64,000 nucleotides of DNA from an uncultured Draconibacterium sp. (GTDB lineage: Bacteria > Bacteroidota > Bacteroidia > Bacteroidales > Prolixibacteraceae): positions 3,537,501 through 3,601,500 of the forward strand of contig NZ_OY782038.1 in NCBI RefSeq assembly GCF_963677575.1, read 5' to 3'. Shown here piece by piece: positions 34,727-44,393 of the stretch. The notes below the pieces were generated by a model that was given only the letters and a program-made list of their open reading frames with translations, was not told the origin of the DNA and made no database searches. Made by a program: the position numbers and the translations under genes. Position 1 is the stretch's first letter. Each line of letters begins with the position of its first letter.

Positions 34727-34762
34727 AAAGAACCGATACTTTTTCAAAAGTATCGGTTCTTT
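34727..34762. terminator. Bidirectional terminator
   Basis: 17-bp perfect stem AAAGAACCGATACTTTT and its complement around a 2-base loop, between two convergent genes with A- and T-runs on both sides. Confidence 0.9.
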
Positions 34763-34782
34763 CAGTTGTATTTTAGCTGACT

Positions 34783-37161
34783 CTAAAAGAAATCGTCAAA
34801 TTCTTTAGGAGTTGAATTCTTTTGCTCCAGTTCGTCGCAATCAAGGTTAATGTTAAAGTTGTCGGGTTTTTTAAATTCCATTTCGTCTTCCTTGTAACCG
34901 ATCGATTCGTCGGCTAAAACTTTTTTATAAAAATAACCCCAAATTGGCAGTGCCATATTTGCACCTTGTCCGGATGCGATGGTTCTAAAGTGAATGCTTC
35001 GTAAATCGGCACCTGTCCAAACACCGGCAGTAAGTTTTGGTGTTGTACCGATAAACCAACCATCGGAGTGGTTCTGTGTAGTTCCTGTTTTTCCGGCAAT
35101 TGGCATGCTAAAACTTCCGTAGTCGGTTGTTACCCTGTCTCGAAACAGATTTGAAAAGCGAAGGCGAATTCCGGTTCCTTCGTTGATTACTCCTTGTAAC
35201 AGGTTTAACATGAGGTAAGCAGTTTGTTCGTCGATGGCTTCGTGGCGCTCGGGAACAAAACGTGCGATAACATTGCCGTGTCGGTCTTCAATTTTTGTTA
35301 CAAAATAAGGTTTGATAAACACGCCAAGGTTGGTGAAGGTGTTAAAAGCGCCAACCATTTCGTAAAGTGTAACATCCGAAACGCCAAGGAACATCGAGTT
35401 TACCGGATCGATAGGACTGTAAATTCCCATGTGTTTCATTACGTCGACCACTGCCTGAGGATTGTATTGTTTTAATACCCAGGCCGAAATGCGGTTTTTC
35501 GAGTTGGCGAGTCCCCATTTTAGGGTAACCATTTTACCATCCATTTCAGCTTCTACGTCGGCATCTTTTGGCTCGTAAATGGTTCCGTCCCACTGAATAA
35601 ACTGCTGACTAACGTATGGCACTTTGGTGCATGGTGTAAGTCCGTTTTGCATAGCCAGTGTATACAAAAATGGCTTAACGGTAGATCCGATCTGGCGTTT
35701 TCCGCCTTTTACCATGTCGTACATAAAATGCTGGTAATTGGGGCCGCCAACGTAGGCTTTTACTTTGCCCGATTCGGTATCCATGGCCATAAACGACGAG
35801 CGGAAAAATTTTAGATAATATTTGATCGAATCCATCGGAGTCATCAAAGTATCAACTGCGCCACCCCATTTAAAAACGTTCATTTCAACGGGCTGGTTAA
35901 AAGTTTTTTTGATCTCAGGAAAGCTTTTCCCTGCCTTGTTCATTACCCGGTAACGTTCGCTTTTTCGTATTTCGCGGTTTAACAGATCGTCCACCTCAGT
36001 GCTGCTCATATTATTGGCAAAAGGAGGATTACTTAAATCCGACAAACTTTCATCGAACAAGGGTTGCAGGTCGTAACGCAAATGCTGTTCAACGGCTTCA
36101 ACTGCATATTTTTGCATGCGAGAGTCGAGCGTGGTGTATATTTTTAAACCGTCGGCATAAATATCGTAAGGTTCGCCATTGGGTTTGGTGTTTTTATTAC
36201 ACCAGCCAAACAGCGGATTGTTTTCCCATTCGTCCAGATCTTCAATATATTTTTGCTCCTGCCACGAGGCATAGTTTTCGCGCTCCGGCTTTTTGGCAGT
36301 AAGCGTTAATCGCAGGTATTCGCGGAAATAAGGTGCAGGGCCGAGTTTATAATCAACTTTTTTGTACTCCAAATCAAGCGGCAGTTTTTTTGCCGAATCG
36401 GCTACTTCGGGAGTGATATAGCCGTATTTTTCCATTTGCCTCAGTACTACATTTCGGCGTTGCAACACCATTTCGGGGCGGCGAACCGGATTAAAAAGCG
36501 ATGAGTTTTTGGCCATTCCTACCAACATGGCAGCTTGGTGAAGTTTAAGGGAATCGGGCTGTGTATTAAAATAAACATTGGCTGCTGAACGAATTCCAAC
36601 CGCGTTGTTCAGGTAGTCGTATTTGTTCAGGTACATTAAAATAATCTCTTCTTTGGTGTAGCTGCGCTCCAGTTTTACGGCAATAACCCATTCTTTAAAT
36701 TTTCGCAGTACCAGTTCCATGCTGCTAGTAAATCGGTCGCGTGGAAAAAGCATTTTTGCCAGCTGCTGGCTTAAAGTACTTCCACCTCCCGAACTGGTGT
36801 CGCTGGTAACAATACCTTTTATTACACGAATTAGTCCGCGAAAATCAATTCCCGAATGATCGTAAAAACGAACATCTTCTGTAGCCACCAACGCATTTAC
36901 AAGATCGGGTGGCAGATTCTCGTAATTTACGTACGTGCGGTTCTCCTGGCTGAAATATTTATCAATGGTCGGGCCGTCTTCAAAATAGATCTCCGAGGCC
37001 AGAATATTTTGTGGGTTTTCCAGCTCTTCAAAACTCGGCATAAAACCCAGCTTCCCTTTGGCTATCAGAAAGAAAAGCAGAAAAACGGAGACGATCCCCA
37101 GGGCAACGATCGACCAGAAAATCAGGATGTATTTCTTAAAGCTTTTTTTTGTTTCGCTCAT
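34783..37161 (-). CDS. mrcA: Class A penicillin-binding protein (PBP1A type)
   Basis: 792-residue bifunctional peptidoglycan synthase. One N-terminal membrane helix (about 10-32); GT51 transglycosylase domain with ATEDVRFYDHSGIDFRGL carrying the catalytic Glu, and GGSTLSQQLAK; transpeptidase domain with the S-x-x-K nucleophile in GSTVKPFLY, SKNR as the S-x-N equivalent, and KTGTT. It polymerises glycan strands and crosslinks peptides outside the inner membrane. Single gene facing away from topA. Confidence 0.95.
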   Translation of the reverse strand: MSETKKSFKKYILIFWSIVALGIVSVFLLFFLIAKGKLGFMPSFEELENPQNILASEIYFEDGPTIDKYFSQENRTYVNYENLPPDLVNALVATEDVRFYDHSGIDFRGLIRVIKGIVTSDTSSGGGSTLSQQLAKMLFPRDRFTSSMELVLRKFKEWVIAVKLERSYTKEEIILMYLNKYDYLNNAVGIRSAANVYFNTQPDSLKLHQAAMLVGMAKNSSLFNPVRRPEMVLQRRNVVLRQMEKYGYITPEVADSAKKLPLDLEYKKVDYKLGPAPYFREYLRLTLTAKKPERENYASWQEQKYIEDLDEWENNPLFGWCNKNTKPNGEPYDIYADGLKIYTTLDSRMQKYAVEAVEQHLRYDLQPLFDESLSDLSNPPFANNMSSTEVDDLLNREIRKSERYRVMNKAGKSFPEIKKTFNQPVEMNVFKWGGAVDTLMTPMDSIKYYLKFFRSSFMAMDTESGKVKAYVGGPNYQHFMYDMVKGGKRQIGSTVKPFLYTLAMQNGLTPCTKVPYVSQQFIQWDGTIYEPKDADVEAEMDGKMVTLKWGLANSKNRISAWVLKQYNPQAVVDVMKHMGIYSPIDPVNSMFLGVSDVTLYEMVGAFNTFTNLGVFIKPYFVTKIEDRHGNVIARFVPERHEAIDEQTAYLMLNLLQGVINEGTGIRLRFSNLFRDRVTTDYGSFSMPIAGKTGTTQNHSDGWFIGTTPKLTAGVWTGADLRSIHFRTIASGQGANMALPIWGYFYKKVLADESIGYKEDEMEFKKPDNFNINLDCDELEQKNSTPKEFDDFF

Positions 37162-37375
37162 GAATTTCGCTCATTTTAATGTGGCAACAAATATATACGA
37201 TTCTGTTATGGGAACCACCTAAATAACGCCCCGAAATTGGATAATATTTTATTTTTTTAAAAATAAAATCGTCATTTTCAATTAAATAGAAAATGAAAAA
37301 ATAGCTCATTAAATTTTGAACTTAGCCCATCATTTTCTTTAATTTGCAGAATTTTTAGAACGGATTAGAAAGTAT

Positions 37376-39709
37376 ATGCACAAAAACCTGGTTATAGTCG
37401 AGTCTCCTGCAAAGGCGAAAACAATAGAAGGATTTCTTGGAGAAGGATACGTGGTGACCTCAAGTATGGGGCATGTTAGAGACCTGGAAAAGAAAGACTT
37501 CGGGATTGATATTGAGAATAATTATCAGCCCAGATACAAAGTTTCTTCCGATAAGAAGAAATTAGTAACAGAACTGAAAAAGCTAGCAAAGGAGGCCGAA
37601 ACGGTTTGGCTCGCATCCGATGAGGACCGCGAGGGAGAAGCTATAGCCTGGCACCTGAAAGAGGTGCTGAAGCTGAAAGATGATAAAATAAAACGTATCG
37701 TTTTTCACGAAATTACCAAAGATGCGATTACTCGTGCCGTTGGTAATCCTCGCGATATCGACGAGCATTTGGTAAATGCACAACAGGCCCGTCGCGTTTT
37801 AGACCGCATTGTGGGTTTCGAGGTTTCGCCGGTTTTATGGAAAAAAGTAAAACCATCTTTAAGTGCCGGTCGTGTGCAGTCGGTTGCGGTTCGCCTGATT
37901 GTTGAGCGCGAACGCGAGATCCGCGATTTTAAATCGGAAACCTGGTTTCGTGTAAACGGATACTTTTTGGTGCCTGATGAAAATGGAAATACCATCGAAT
38001 TAAAAGCCGAACTTTCAAAACGTTTTAAAACCCGCGATGAGGCCAACGCTTTCCTCGAAAAGTGCAAAACTGCCGGGTTTAAAGTAAGCGATGTGGTGAA
38101 AAAACCGGGAAAAAGATCGCCGGCACAACCATTTACAACATCAACATTACAACAGGAAGCCAGTAGAAAACTCGGCTTTTCGGTATCGCAAACCATGGCA
38201 GTTGCCCAGCGTTTGTACGAAAGTGGTAAAATTACCTACATGCGTACCGACTCGGTGAACCTGTCGAGCCTGGCAATAAATACTTCGAAACAAAAGATCA
38301 CTGAACTTCATGGCGAAAATTATGTGAAGATCAGGAAATTTAAAACTAAAGCTAAAGGAGCACAGGAAGCGCACGAGGCCATTCGTCCAACTTATATGGA
38401 AAACCAAACGGTTGACGGATCGTCGCAGGAGCAGCGTTTGTACGAATTGATTTGGAAACGTACCATTGCGTCGCAAATGGCCGATGCTATTTTGGAACGC
38501 ACCAATGTAACAATCGATGTCTCGAATGCTGATGAAAAGTTTCAGGCAACTGGCGAGGTGATTGTTTTTGATGGTTTCCTGAAAGTTTACATCGAGTCGA
38601 CTGACGATGAAAATGCAAACGGAAATGGACAAGCGCTTATTCCGCCGGTTCACGTGAATGATCCGCTTGAGATGACTTCTGTTGTTTCAACACAGCGTTT
38701 CTCGCAGCGTCCGCCACGATTTACGGAAGCGTCGCTGGTAAAACGTTTGGAAGAGCTTGGAATTGGCCGTCCGTCGACTTATGCGCCAACCATTACAACA
38801 GTCCAAAACAGAAATTACGTTGTAAAAGAGGAGCGTCCGGGTGTTGAACGTAATTATACCGTTCTTACCCTGGAAGGTGGAAAAATTGACGAGGAAGAAA
38901 AAACCGAGATCACCGGTGCCGAAAAAAATAAACTATTTCCAACCGACATAGGTATTGTAGTTAACGATTTTCTGATGGACAATTTCGATCAGATAATGGA
39001 TTACAACTTTACTGCAAATGTTGAAAAAGAATTTGATGATATTGCTGATGGGAAAAGGGTTTGGAATGATATGATTGATAAGTTTTATCAACCATTTCAT
39101 GGCAAAGTAGAACACGCCCTTGAAAATGCCGAGCGCTCGAAAGGTGAACGTATTTTGGGTGTTGACCCGAAAACCGGAAAAGAGGTGTCGGTTAAGATTG
39201 GTCGTTTTGGTCCGTTGGCTCAATTGGGTGAGGCATCGCAGGAAGAAGGTGCTGAAAAACCACAATTTTCGAGCTTGCGTACCGGTCAGCATATCGAAAC
39301 AATTACGCTGGAAGAAGCACTTGATCTGTTTAAACTTCCACGCGAACTCGGTAATTACGAAGAGAAAAAGGTAACTGTTGCCATTGGTCGCTTTGGACCG
39401 TATGTGCGTCACGACAATAAATTTGTGTCGCTAGGAAAAGAAGACGATCCGTATTCTGTGCAACTCGACAGGGCGATTGAGTTGATCGAGGCAAAACGTG
39501 AAAAGGACCGTAAAGCGGTTATTAAGAAATTTGATGAAGATGCAGAACTTCAGGTGCTTAATGGCAGGTGGGGACCTTACATCAAACACGGAAAGAAAAA
39601 TTACAAAATACCGAAAACGACTAAGGCAGAGGAGCTGAGTTTCGAAGATTGTATGAAGATCATCGAGTCGGCTCCCGAACCAAAAAGTCGACGCGGTAGA
39701 AAAAAATAA
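37376..39709 (+). CDS. topA: DNA topoisomerase I
   Basis: Type IA topoisomerase of 777 residues that relaxes negative supercoils. The Toprim domain starts VESPAKAKTIEGFLG and includes ASDEDREGEAIAWH; the active-site tyrosine is in ITYMRTDSVNLS. C-terminal repeats of the form KxGRFGPLxQ/KIGRFGPYV replace zinc fingers, and the tail is basic (RRGRKK). It heads a plus-strand run leading into the secretion genes. Confidence 0.97.
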   Translation: MHKNLVIVESPAKAKTIEGFLGEGYVVTSSMGHVRDLEKKDFGIDIENNYQPRYKVSSDKKKLVTELKKLAKEAETVWLASDEDREGEAIAWHLKEVLKLKDDKIKRIVFHEITKDAITRAVGNPRDIDEHLVNAQQARRVLDRIVGFEVSPVLWKKVKPSLSAGRVQSVAVRLIVEREREIRDFKSETWFRVNGYFLVPDENGNTIELKAELSKRFKTRDEANAFLEKCKTAGFKVSDVVKKPGKRSPAQPFTTSTLQQEASRKLGFSVSQTMAVAQRLYESGKITYMRTDSVNLSSLAINTSKQKITELHGENYVKIRKFKTKAKGAQEAHEAIRPTYMENQTVDGSSQEQRLYELIWKRTIASQMADAILERTNVTIDVSNADEKFQATGEVIVFDGFLKVYIESTDDENANGNGQALIPPVHVNDPLEMTSVVSTQRFSQRPPRFTEASLVKRLEELGIGRPSTYAPTITTVQNRNYVVKEERPGVERNYTVLTLEGGKIDEEEKTEITGAEKNKLFPTDIGIVVNDFLMDNFDQIMDYNFTANVEKEFDDIADGKRVWNDMIDKFYQPFHGKVEHALENAERSKGERILGVDPKTGKEVSVKIGRFGPLAQLGEASQEEGAEKPQFSSLRTGQHIETITLEEALDLFKLPRELGNYEEKKVTVAIGRFGPYVRHDNKFVSLGKEDDPYSVQLDRAIELIEAKREKDRKAVIKKFDEDAELQVLNGRWGPYIKHGKKNYKIPKTTKAEELSFEDCMKIIESAPEPKSRRGRKK

Positions 39710-39761
39710 AGAATAAAGGCAGGTGATTTGATCATTTGCCTTTATTTTTAAAAGCAAAAAA

Positions 39762-40913
39762 ATGAATTTGTTTCCTTACTTCGATGCGGTTGATTTTTCG
39801 CAGTTCGTCGACGATGTGCCTTTTGCCTGGAAATATTCGATGGGTGCTACCATTGAAAAGAATGCCCTTAAATTGCAGGAAGGCCGGTTGAAAAACATTG
39901 AACTGGCTATTGTTGGCGTTCCGTTTAACAGCCAGCACGATGATTTTAAACGAACAGCTACGCCCGATAAATTACGCAAAGCATTTTACGGTTTGGCCGG
40001 AGTTGGGAAACTCAACATTATCGATCTTGGGAATCTGAAAGCATCAACCAGCCACAAAGGGAACTACCTGGCTCTGCGCGATGTGGTAGATTATTTGAGC
40101 GAACTGGATATTGTTACTATTGTTTTTGGCGGAAGTCAGGATTACACCTACGGCGTTTGCCAGGCTTTTAGGTCGAATCCGTTTTTTTCGTTTAGTGCCA
40201 TCGATGCTTTTCTTGATGTGAAAAAAGGTGTTGAGTCGCTGAGTTCTTCAAATTATCTGTCGCAGGTTTTTAAAACCTTACCCGATTTGTTTCAGTTTAA
40301 TTTGTTGGCCTATCAAAGTCATTACGTGCCCGATATTTATTTCGAGAAGACCAAAGGAATTGGTGCGCATCTGCGTTTAGGAAAACTTCGGGATAATATC
40401 AGCGATGCCGAGCCTGTTCTTCGGAACAGTGACTTTTTAACTTTCGATATGGCTGCGTTAAAGTCCTCGGAAGCACCAAATAGTTTGAATCTTCCGAATG
40501 GTTTATACGCCGACGAAGCTTGCCAGTTAATGAAATACGCCGGTGCGAGTAATCGTTTAAAAGTATTTGGTTTGTTCGGTTTAAACATCGGGGAAGAACC
40601 TGAAGAGCTGTCGTTGAATCTGGCAGCACAACTGGTCTGGTATTTTGTGCAGGGATACCTGGTTCGAGATAAGAGAAAGCCGGAACAGGGCGATGGTTTT
40701 TCAGTTTTTAGTGTTGAAATTCCCGAACTTTCAGCGCCGCTTGTATTTTACAAAAATGACGATACCGGACAATGGTGGGTGCAGGTGCAGGCAATAAATA
40801 ACGAAACCAAATATTTTGCTTGTTCAGAAAAAGATTATGAAGTTGCCAGTAGTAATGAAATTCCTGAGCTTTGGTTGAAATATGTTCAAAAAACCGACGA
40901 AATAGTAAAATAA
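39762..40913 (+). CDS. Arginase-fold protein with lost metal ligands
   Basis: 383 residues, related to formimidoylglutamase and other ureohydrolases. The three metal-binding motifs are degenerate: GGDHS is replaced by GGSQDYT, DAHxD by DAFLD, and SxDxD by TFDMAAL, so the two-manganese site cannot form as usual. It is therefore likely a non-catalytic member that kept the fold. It sits between topA and porP-gldKLMN, suggesting a structural or regulatory part in that locus; annotation as formimidoylglutamase would be misleading. Confidence 0.78.
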   Translation: MNLFPYFDAVDFSQFVDDVPFAWKYSMGATIEKNALKLQEGRLKNIELAIVGVPFNSQHDDFKRTATPDKLRKAFYGLAGVGKLNIIDLGNLKASTSHKGNYLALRDVVDYLSELDIVTIVFGGSQDYTYGVCQAFRSNPFFSFSAIDAFLDVKKGVESLSSSNYLSQVFKTLPDLFQFNLLAYQSHYVPDIYFEKTKGIGAHLRLGKLRDNISDAEPVLRNSDFLTFDMAALKSSEAPNSLNLPNGLYADEACQLMKYAGASNRLKVFGLFGLNIGEEPEELSLNLAAQLVWYFVQGYLVRDKRKPEQGDGFSVFSVEIPELSAPLVFYKNDDTGQWWVQVQAINNETKYFACSEKDYEVASSNEIPELWLKYVQKTDEIVK

Positions 40914-41030
40914 TACCTCTTAATAACCGTTCTTTGCTTACCTTGTTAACAGTTGATTGTTACAAACAACTAAATTTTGTTTCTTTGCCGCAGCAGAGAA
41001 AAGGCTAAATTGCCTTATGAAAAGAGAAGT

Positions 41031-41987
41031 ATGAAAAAGGCTGTATCTTTTTTATTTATTATAATGTCGGTTACACTAGTTACGTACGGTCAGCAAGATC
41101 CTCAGTACACCAACAATATGTTTTACAAATTAGGTGTAAACCCAGGTTATGCAGGTGCTGAAAACGCAATTAACGGCATTTTATTAAACCGTTATCAGTG
41201 GGCGGGTTTCGAAGGAGCTCCGAAAACATTGGTATTTAGCGTTGATGCAGCAATTAATGCTTTTGGATCTCCCGGAGGAATTGGAGTGAATGTAATTAGC
41301 GATGAATGGGGATTTTACCAGAATACCTGGGTGAATTTTAATTACTCATATAAAGTAACAACCGCATTGGGAACGTTGGGGCTTGGAATCTCTCCCGGAA
41401 TATATAATTTCAATATCAATCCGGATTGGTTTGTTCCTGAAGATAGAGCAGGATTCGATATATATATTCCGGCTGAGAATGACGGAGCTGTTCCAACCGA
41501 AGAAGCCAGTCAGATAACATTCGATGTAGGTTTTGGGGCGTATTTGTACACTAATAAATATTACGTCGGATTTTCGGTAACACATATCAACCAGGGAGAA
41601 GTAAAGTACGATGATGTCGCGATTGATTTTCTGACCCGGCACTATTATTTGACTGGTGGATACAATATTAAGCTATCCGATCCGTTATTTGAGGTGCGGC
41701 CGTCGTTCTTGCTGAAATCGGATTTGGCTTCGTGGCAAATGGATTTGAATGCAAACGTGGTTTATAACGATAAATTTTGGGGAGGTATCTCTTACAGAGT
41801 GCAGGACGCGGTAGCCTTACTTATGGGAATGGAACTGTTTAATGGAATGCGAATAGGATATTCGTTCGACTTGGTAACATCGGCAATAAAAAGTAACGGT
41901 TTTGCATCGAACGAGTTTTTTGTAAGTTATTCGATTGATTTAGAGAGAAATCGGAACCAAAAGTACAAGAGTATTAGATTTTTGTAA
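41031..41987 (+). CDS. porP: PorP/SprF-family type IX secretion outer-membrane protein
   Basis: 318 residues with a signal peptide (ends near VTYGQ) and the family opening QQDPQYTNNMFYKLGVNPGYAG, then GILLNRYQWAGFEGAPKT. The rest is an outer-membrane beta-barrel ending YKSIRFL. PorP/SprF proteins anchor type IX substrates at the cell surface. The ATG at 41031 begins a proper signal peptide, unlike the earlier frame start. It directly precedes gldK, as in many type IX loci. Confidence 0.9.
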   Translation: MKKAVSFLFIIMSVTLVTYGQQDPQYTNNMFYKLGVNPGYAGAENAINGILLNRYQWAGFEGAPKTLVFSVDAAINAFGSPGGIGVNVISDEWGFYQNTWVNFNYSYKVTTALGTLGLGISPGIYNFNINPDWFVPEDRAGFDIYIPAENDGAVPTEEASQITFDVGFGAYLYTNKYYVGFSVTHINQGEVKYDDVAIDFLTRHYYLTGGYNIKLSDPLFEVRPSFLLKSDLASWQMDLNANVVYNDKFWGGISYRVQDAVALLMGMELFNGMRIGYSFDLVTSAIKSNGFASNEFFVSYSIDLERNRNQKYKSIRFL

Positions 41988-42098
41988 AATATGATTAATC
42001 TAAATAAGAAAAGGAACGAAATTTAATATTTTATTATTTCATTGTTTCTACTTATTTTTAACGACCAATCAGAGCTCGTAAAGTATAAAAGACACATT

Positions 42099-43445
42099 AT
42101 GAAAAAACTACTTTCTATTGCAACCTTATTCTTGATTGCACTTAGTTTTGCCGGCTGCTTTGGTGGTGGCTCGGGTGGAAACGGAGAGTTGACAGGAGTA
42201 CAAAGAAGGCAGCGATTTAAGGAAACCCAACCACTGGGAATGGTATACGTTCGTAGAGGTAGTTTCAATATTGGTCCCAGCGATGAGGATGCAAGTAGGG
42301 CTGGTGTTCCAACAAAAACGGTATCGCAAGAACCATTTTGGATGGATGACACCGAAATTACTAATAACGAATATCGCCAGTTTGTAGACTGGGTAAAAGA
42401 ATCGATGGCACGCCGAATGTTAGGCGACCAGTATCCTGAATTTATGATTACTGAAGACAGGAACGGAAATATCATCGATCCGCCACAGATCAACTGGAAA
42501 GAAAAGATCGATTGGGAAGATCCTGATATGCAGATGGCCATGGAAGATATGTATTTGCAGGAAAACGAACGTTTTTTTGGTAAAAAAGAAATAGACACCC
42601 GTAAACTGGTTTACGAATATTGGTGGGTAGACCTGAATCAGGCAGCCAAAAGAAGTAACAGTTTTAATTACGAAACTCAACGTTACGAAGGTAATGTTTA
42701 TAATACCGAGGGTGATCTTGTGCCAATAGAGAACCGTTCTTCATTTATGATGCGCGATCAGGTTCATGTTTATCCTGATACACTTTGCTGGATCAGAGAC
42801 TTTACCTACTCATATAACGAACCATTGGCAACACGCTATTTTTGGCACCCGGGATTTGATGAGTATCCGGTAGTAGGTGTTACCTGGAAACAGGTGAATG
42901 CATTCTGTAACTGGCGTACTAAAATACAGTCGGATTACCTGTCTGAAAAAGGAGAGCCAACATTAATGGCTTATCGTTTACCAACCGAAGTAGAGTGGGA
43001 ATATGCCGCCCGCGGAGGAAAAGATTTCTCGATGTATCCATGGGGAGGTTATTATACACGCGACGAGAAAGGAGTATTTTTAGCTAACTTTAAGCCATTG
43101 CGTGGTAATTATGTAGAAGATGGCTCGATTGCAACCATAAAAGTAGGAAGTTACGATCCGAATGAATACGGATTATACGATATGGCCGGTAACGTAGCAG
43201 AATGGACAAGCACAGCTTACGACGAAGCCGGTTACAATTATTTTAGTGATTTAAACCCAACTTTTACATACAATGCCCGAAAAGATGACCCTCCCGTAAT
43301 GAAACGTAAAGTGATCAGAGGTGGTTCGTGGAAAGATATCTCGCAATTCGTGCAGGTTTCTACACGAAACTATGAATATCAGGACACGACTAAATCTTAC
43401 GTTGGTTTCCGATGTGTTCGCTCTACATTTGGCGAAGAATTTTAA
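42099..43445 (+). CDS. gldK: Type IX secretion lipoprotein GldK
   Basis: 448 residues with a lipobox (SFAGC, Cys20) and a formylglycine-generating-enzyme (SUMF1) fold: GMVYVRRGSFNIGP, DDTEITNNEYRQFVDWV, YRLPTEVEWEYAARGG and the C-terminal VIRGGSWKD and FRCVRS. GldK/PorK forms a ring with GldN/PorN under the outer membrane. The ATG at 42099 gives the lipoprotein signal. A paralogue follows gldN. Confidence 0.93.
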   Translation: MKKLLSIATLFLIALSFAGCFGGGSGGNGELTGVQRRQRFKETQPLGMVYVRRGSFNIGPSDEDASRAGVPTKTVSQEPFWMDDTEITNNEYRQFVDWVKESMARRMLGDQYPEFMITEDRNGNIIDPPQINWKEKIDWEDPDMQMAMEDMYLQENERFFGKKEIDTRKLVYEYWWVDLNQAAKRSNSFNYETQRYEGNVYNTEGDLVPIENRSSFMMRDQVHVYPDTLCWIRDFTYSYNEPLATRYFWHPGFDEYPVVGVTWKQVNAFCNWRTKIQSDYLSEKGEPTLMAYRLPTEVEWEYAARGGKDFSMYPWGGYYTRDEKGVFLANFKPLRGNYVEDGSIATIKVGSYDPNEYGLYDMAGNVAEWTSTAYDEAGYNYFSDLNPTFTYNARKDDPPVMKRKVIRGGSWKDISQFVQVSTRNYEYQDTTKSYVGFRCVRSTFGEEF

Positions 43446-43472
43446 TATTTAAAAAACTTTATACCAAACGAT

Positions 43473-44381
43473 ATGAATCTGGGAGAACTTTTTAAAACTA
43501 AGCGCTGGAAAACATTCATGGGTTATGTTTATGGATGGGGAGCAGCAGTCGTTATGGTTGGTGCCTTGTTCAAACTTGAACACTGGAAAGGTTCCAGCGA
43601 GTTATTAACCGTAGGATTGCTAACAGAGGCCTTTATCTTTTTCCTCTCAGCATTTGAGCCACCAATCAATATCCCTGAATGGGATAAGGTGTATCCGGAA
43701 TTAAGTGAAGACTATGAGCTTGAAGAAGTAAAAGAGTTGAAAAGCACCAACAAAGGCGGTGGCTTGGAAACACTATTTGGCAGCTCAGAACTTACTCCGG
43801 AATTAATGGACCGTGTCGGAAAAGGATTAGCAGAATTAAGCAATACAGCTAAGGGAATAAGTGATATATCTTCGGCAACACTTGCCACCGATATGTACGT
43901 TAAAAACCTGGGATCGGCTTCGGAATCGATGAACTCGTTCGCTCAAATCAATAACAAGGCAAACGAATCAATCAACAGTTCGGTGAATACCTTACTCGAT
44001 TCATATTCTGTTGCAGCTACTCAGCTTACTGAAACCGGGAAAAATCTTTCTGCCGTTTATCAAAAATCATCAGATGTGATATCGGGCGAGTTGGAGAATA
44101 TTGGAAGTAGTTCAAAACAATATTCGGGTAATCTGGAAAGGCTTAATAAAAATTTGGATAGCCTGAACAGCAATTTCGAAAACCAGCTGAAAGGTACTCA
44201 GGATCAATTCAAAGCCAATCAGAAGTTTAATCAGGATCTTGCTGAAATGAACAGCATTCTTACCTCTTCGGTTGATGAATTGAAAAAGTATAAAGAAAAT
44301 GCTGAATCACTCAACAAAAACCTGGAAGCCTTAAATACAATTTATGGCAACATGTTGGGTGCAATGAGCTATAAAAAGTAA
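43473..44381 (+). CDS. gldL: Type IX secretion motor protein GldL
   Basis: 302 residues with two N-terminal membrane helices (about 14-32 and 42-60) and a long coiled-coil cytosolic region. Glu52 in the second helix (LLTEAFIFF) corresponds to the membrane glutamate needed for proton flow in GldL. Together with GldM it forms the proton-driven motor that powers secretion and gliding. It lies 27 bases after gldK. Confidence 0.95.
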   Translation: MNLGELFKTKRWKTFMGYVYGWGAAVVMVGALFKLEHWKGSSELLTVGLLTEAFIFFLSAFEPPINIPEWDKVYPELSEDYELEEVKELKSTNKGGGLETLFGSSELTPELMDRVGKGLAELSNTAKGISDISSATLATDMYVKNLGSASESMNSFAQINNKANESINSSVNTLLDSYSVAATQLTETGKNLSAVYQKSSDVISGELENIGSSSKQYSGNLERLNKNLDSLNSNFENQLKGTQDQFKANQKFNQDLAEMNSILTSSVDELKKYKENAESLNKNLEALNTIYGNMLGAMSYKK

Positions 44382-44393
44382 AGTCCTTAGCGT

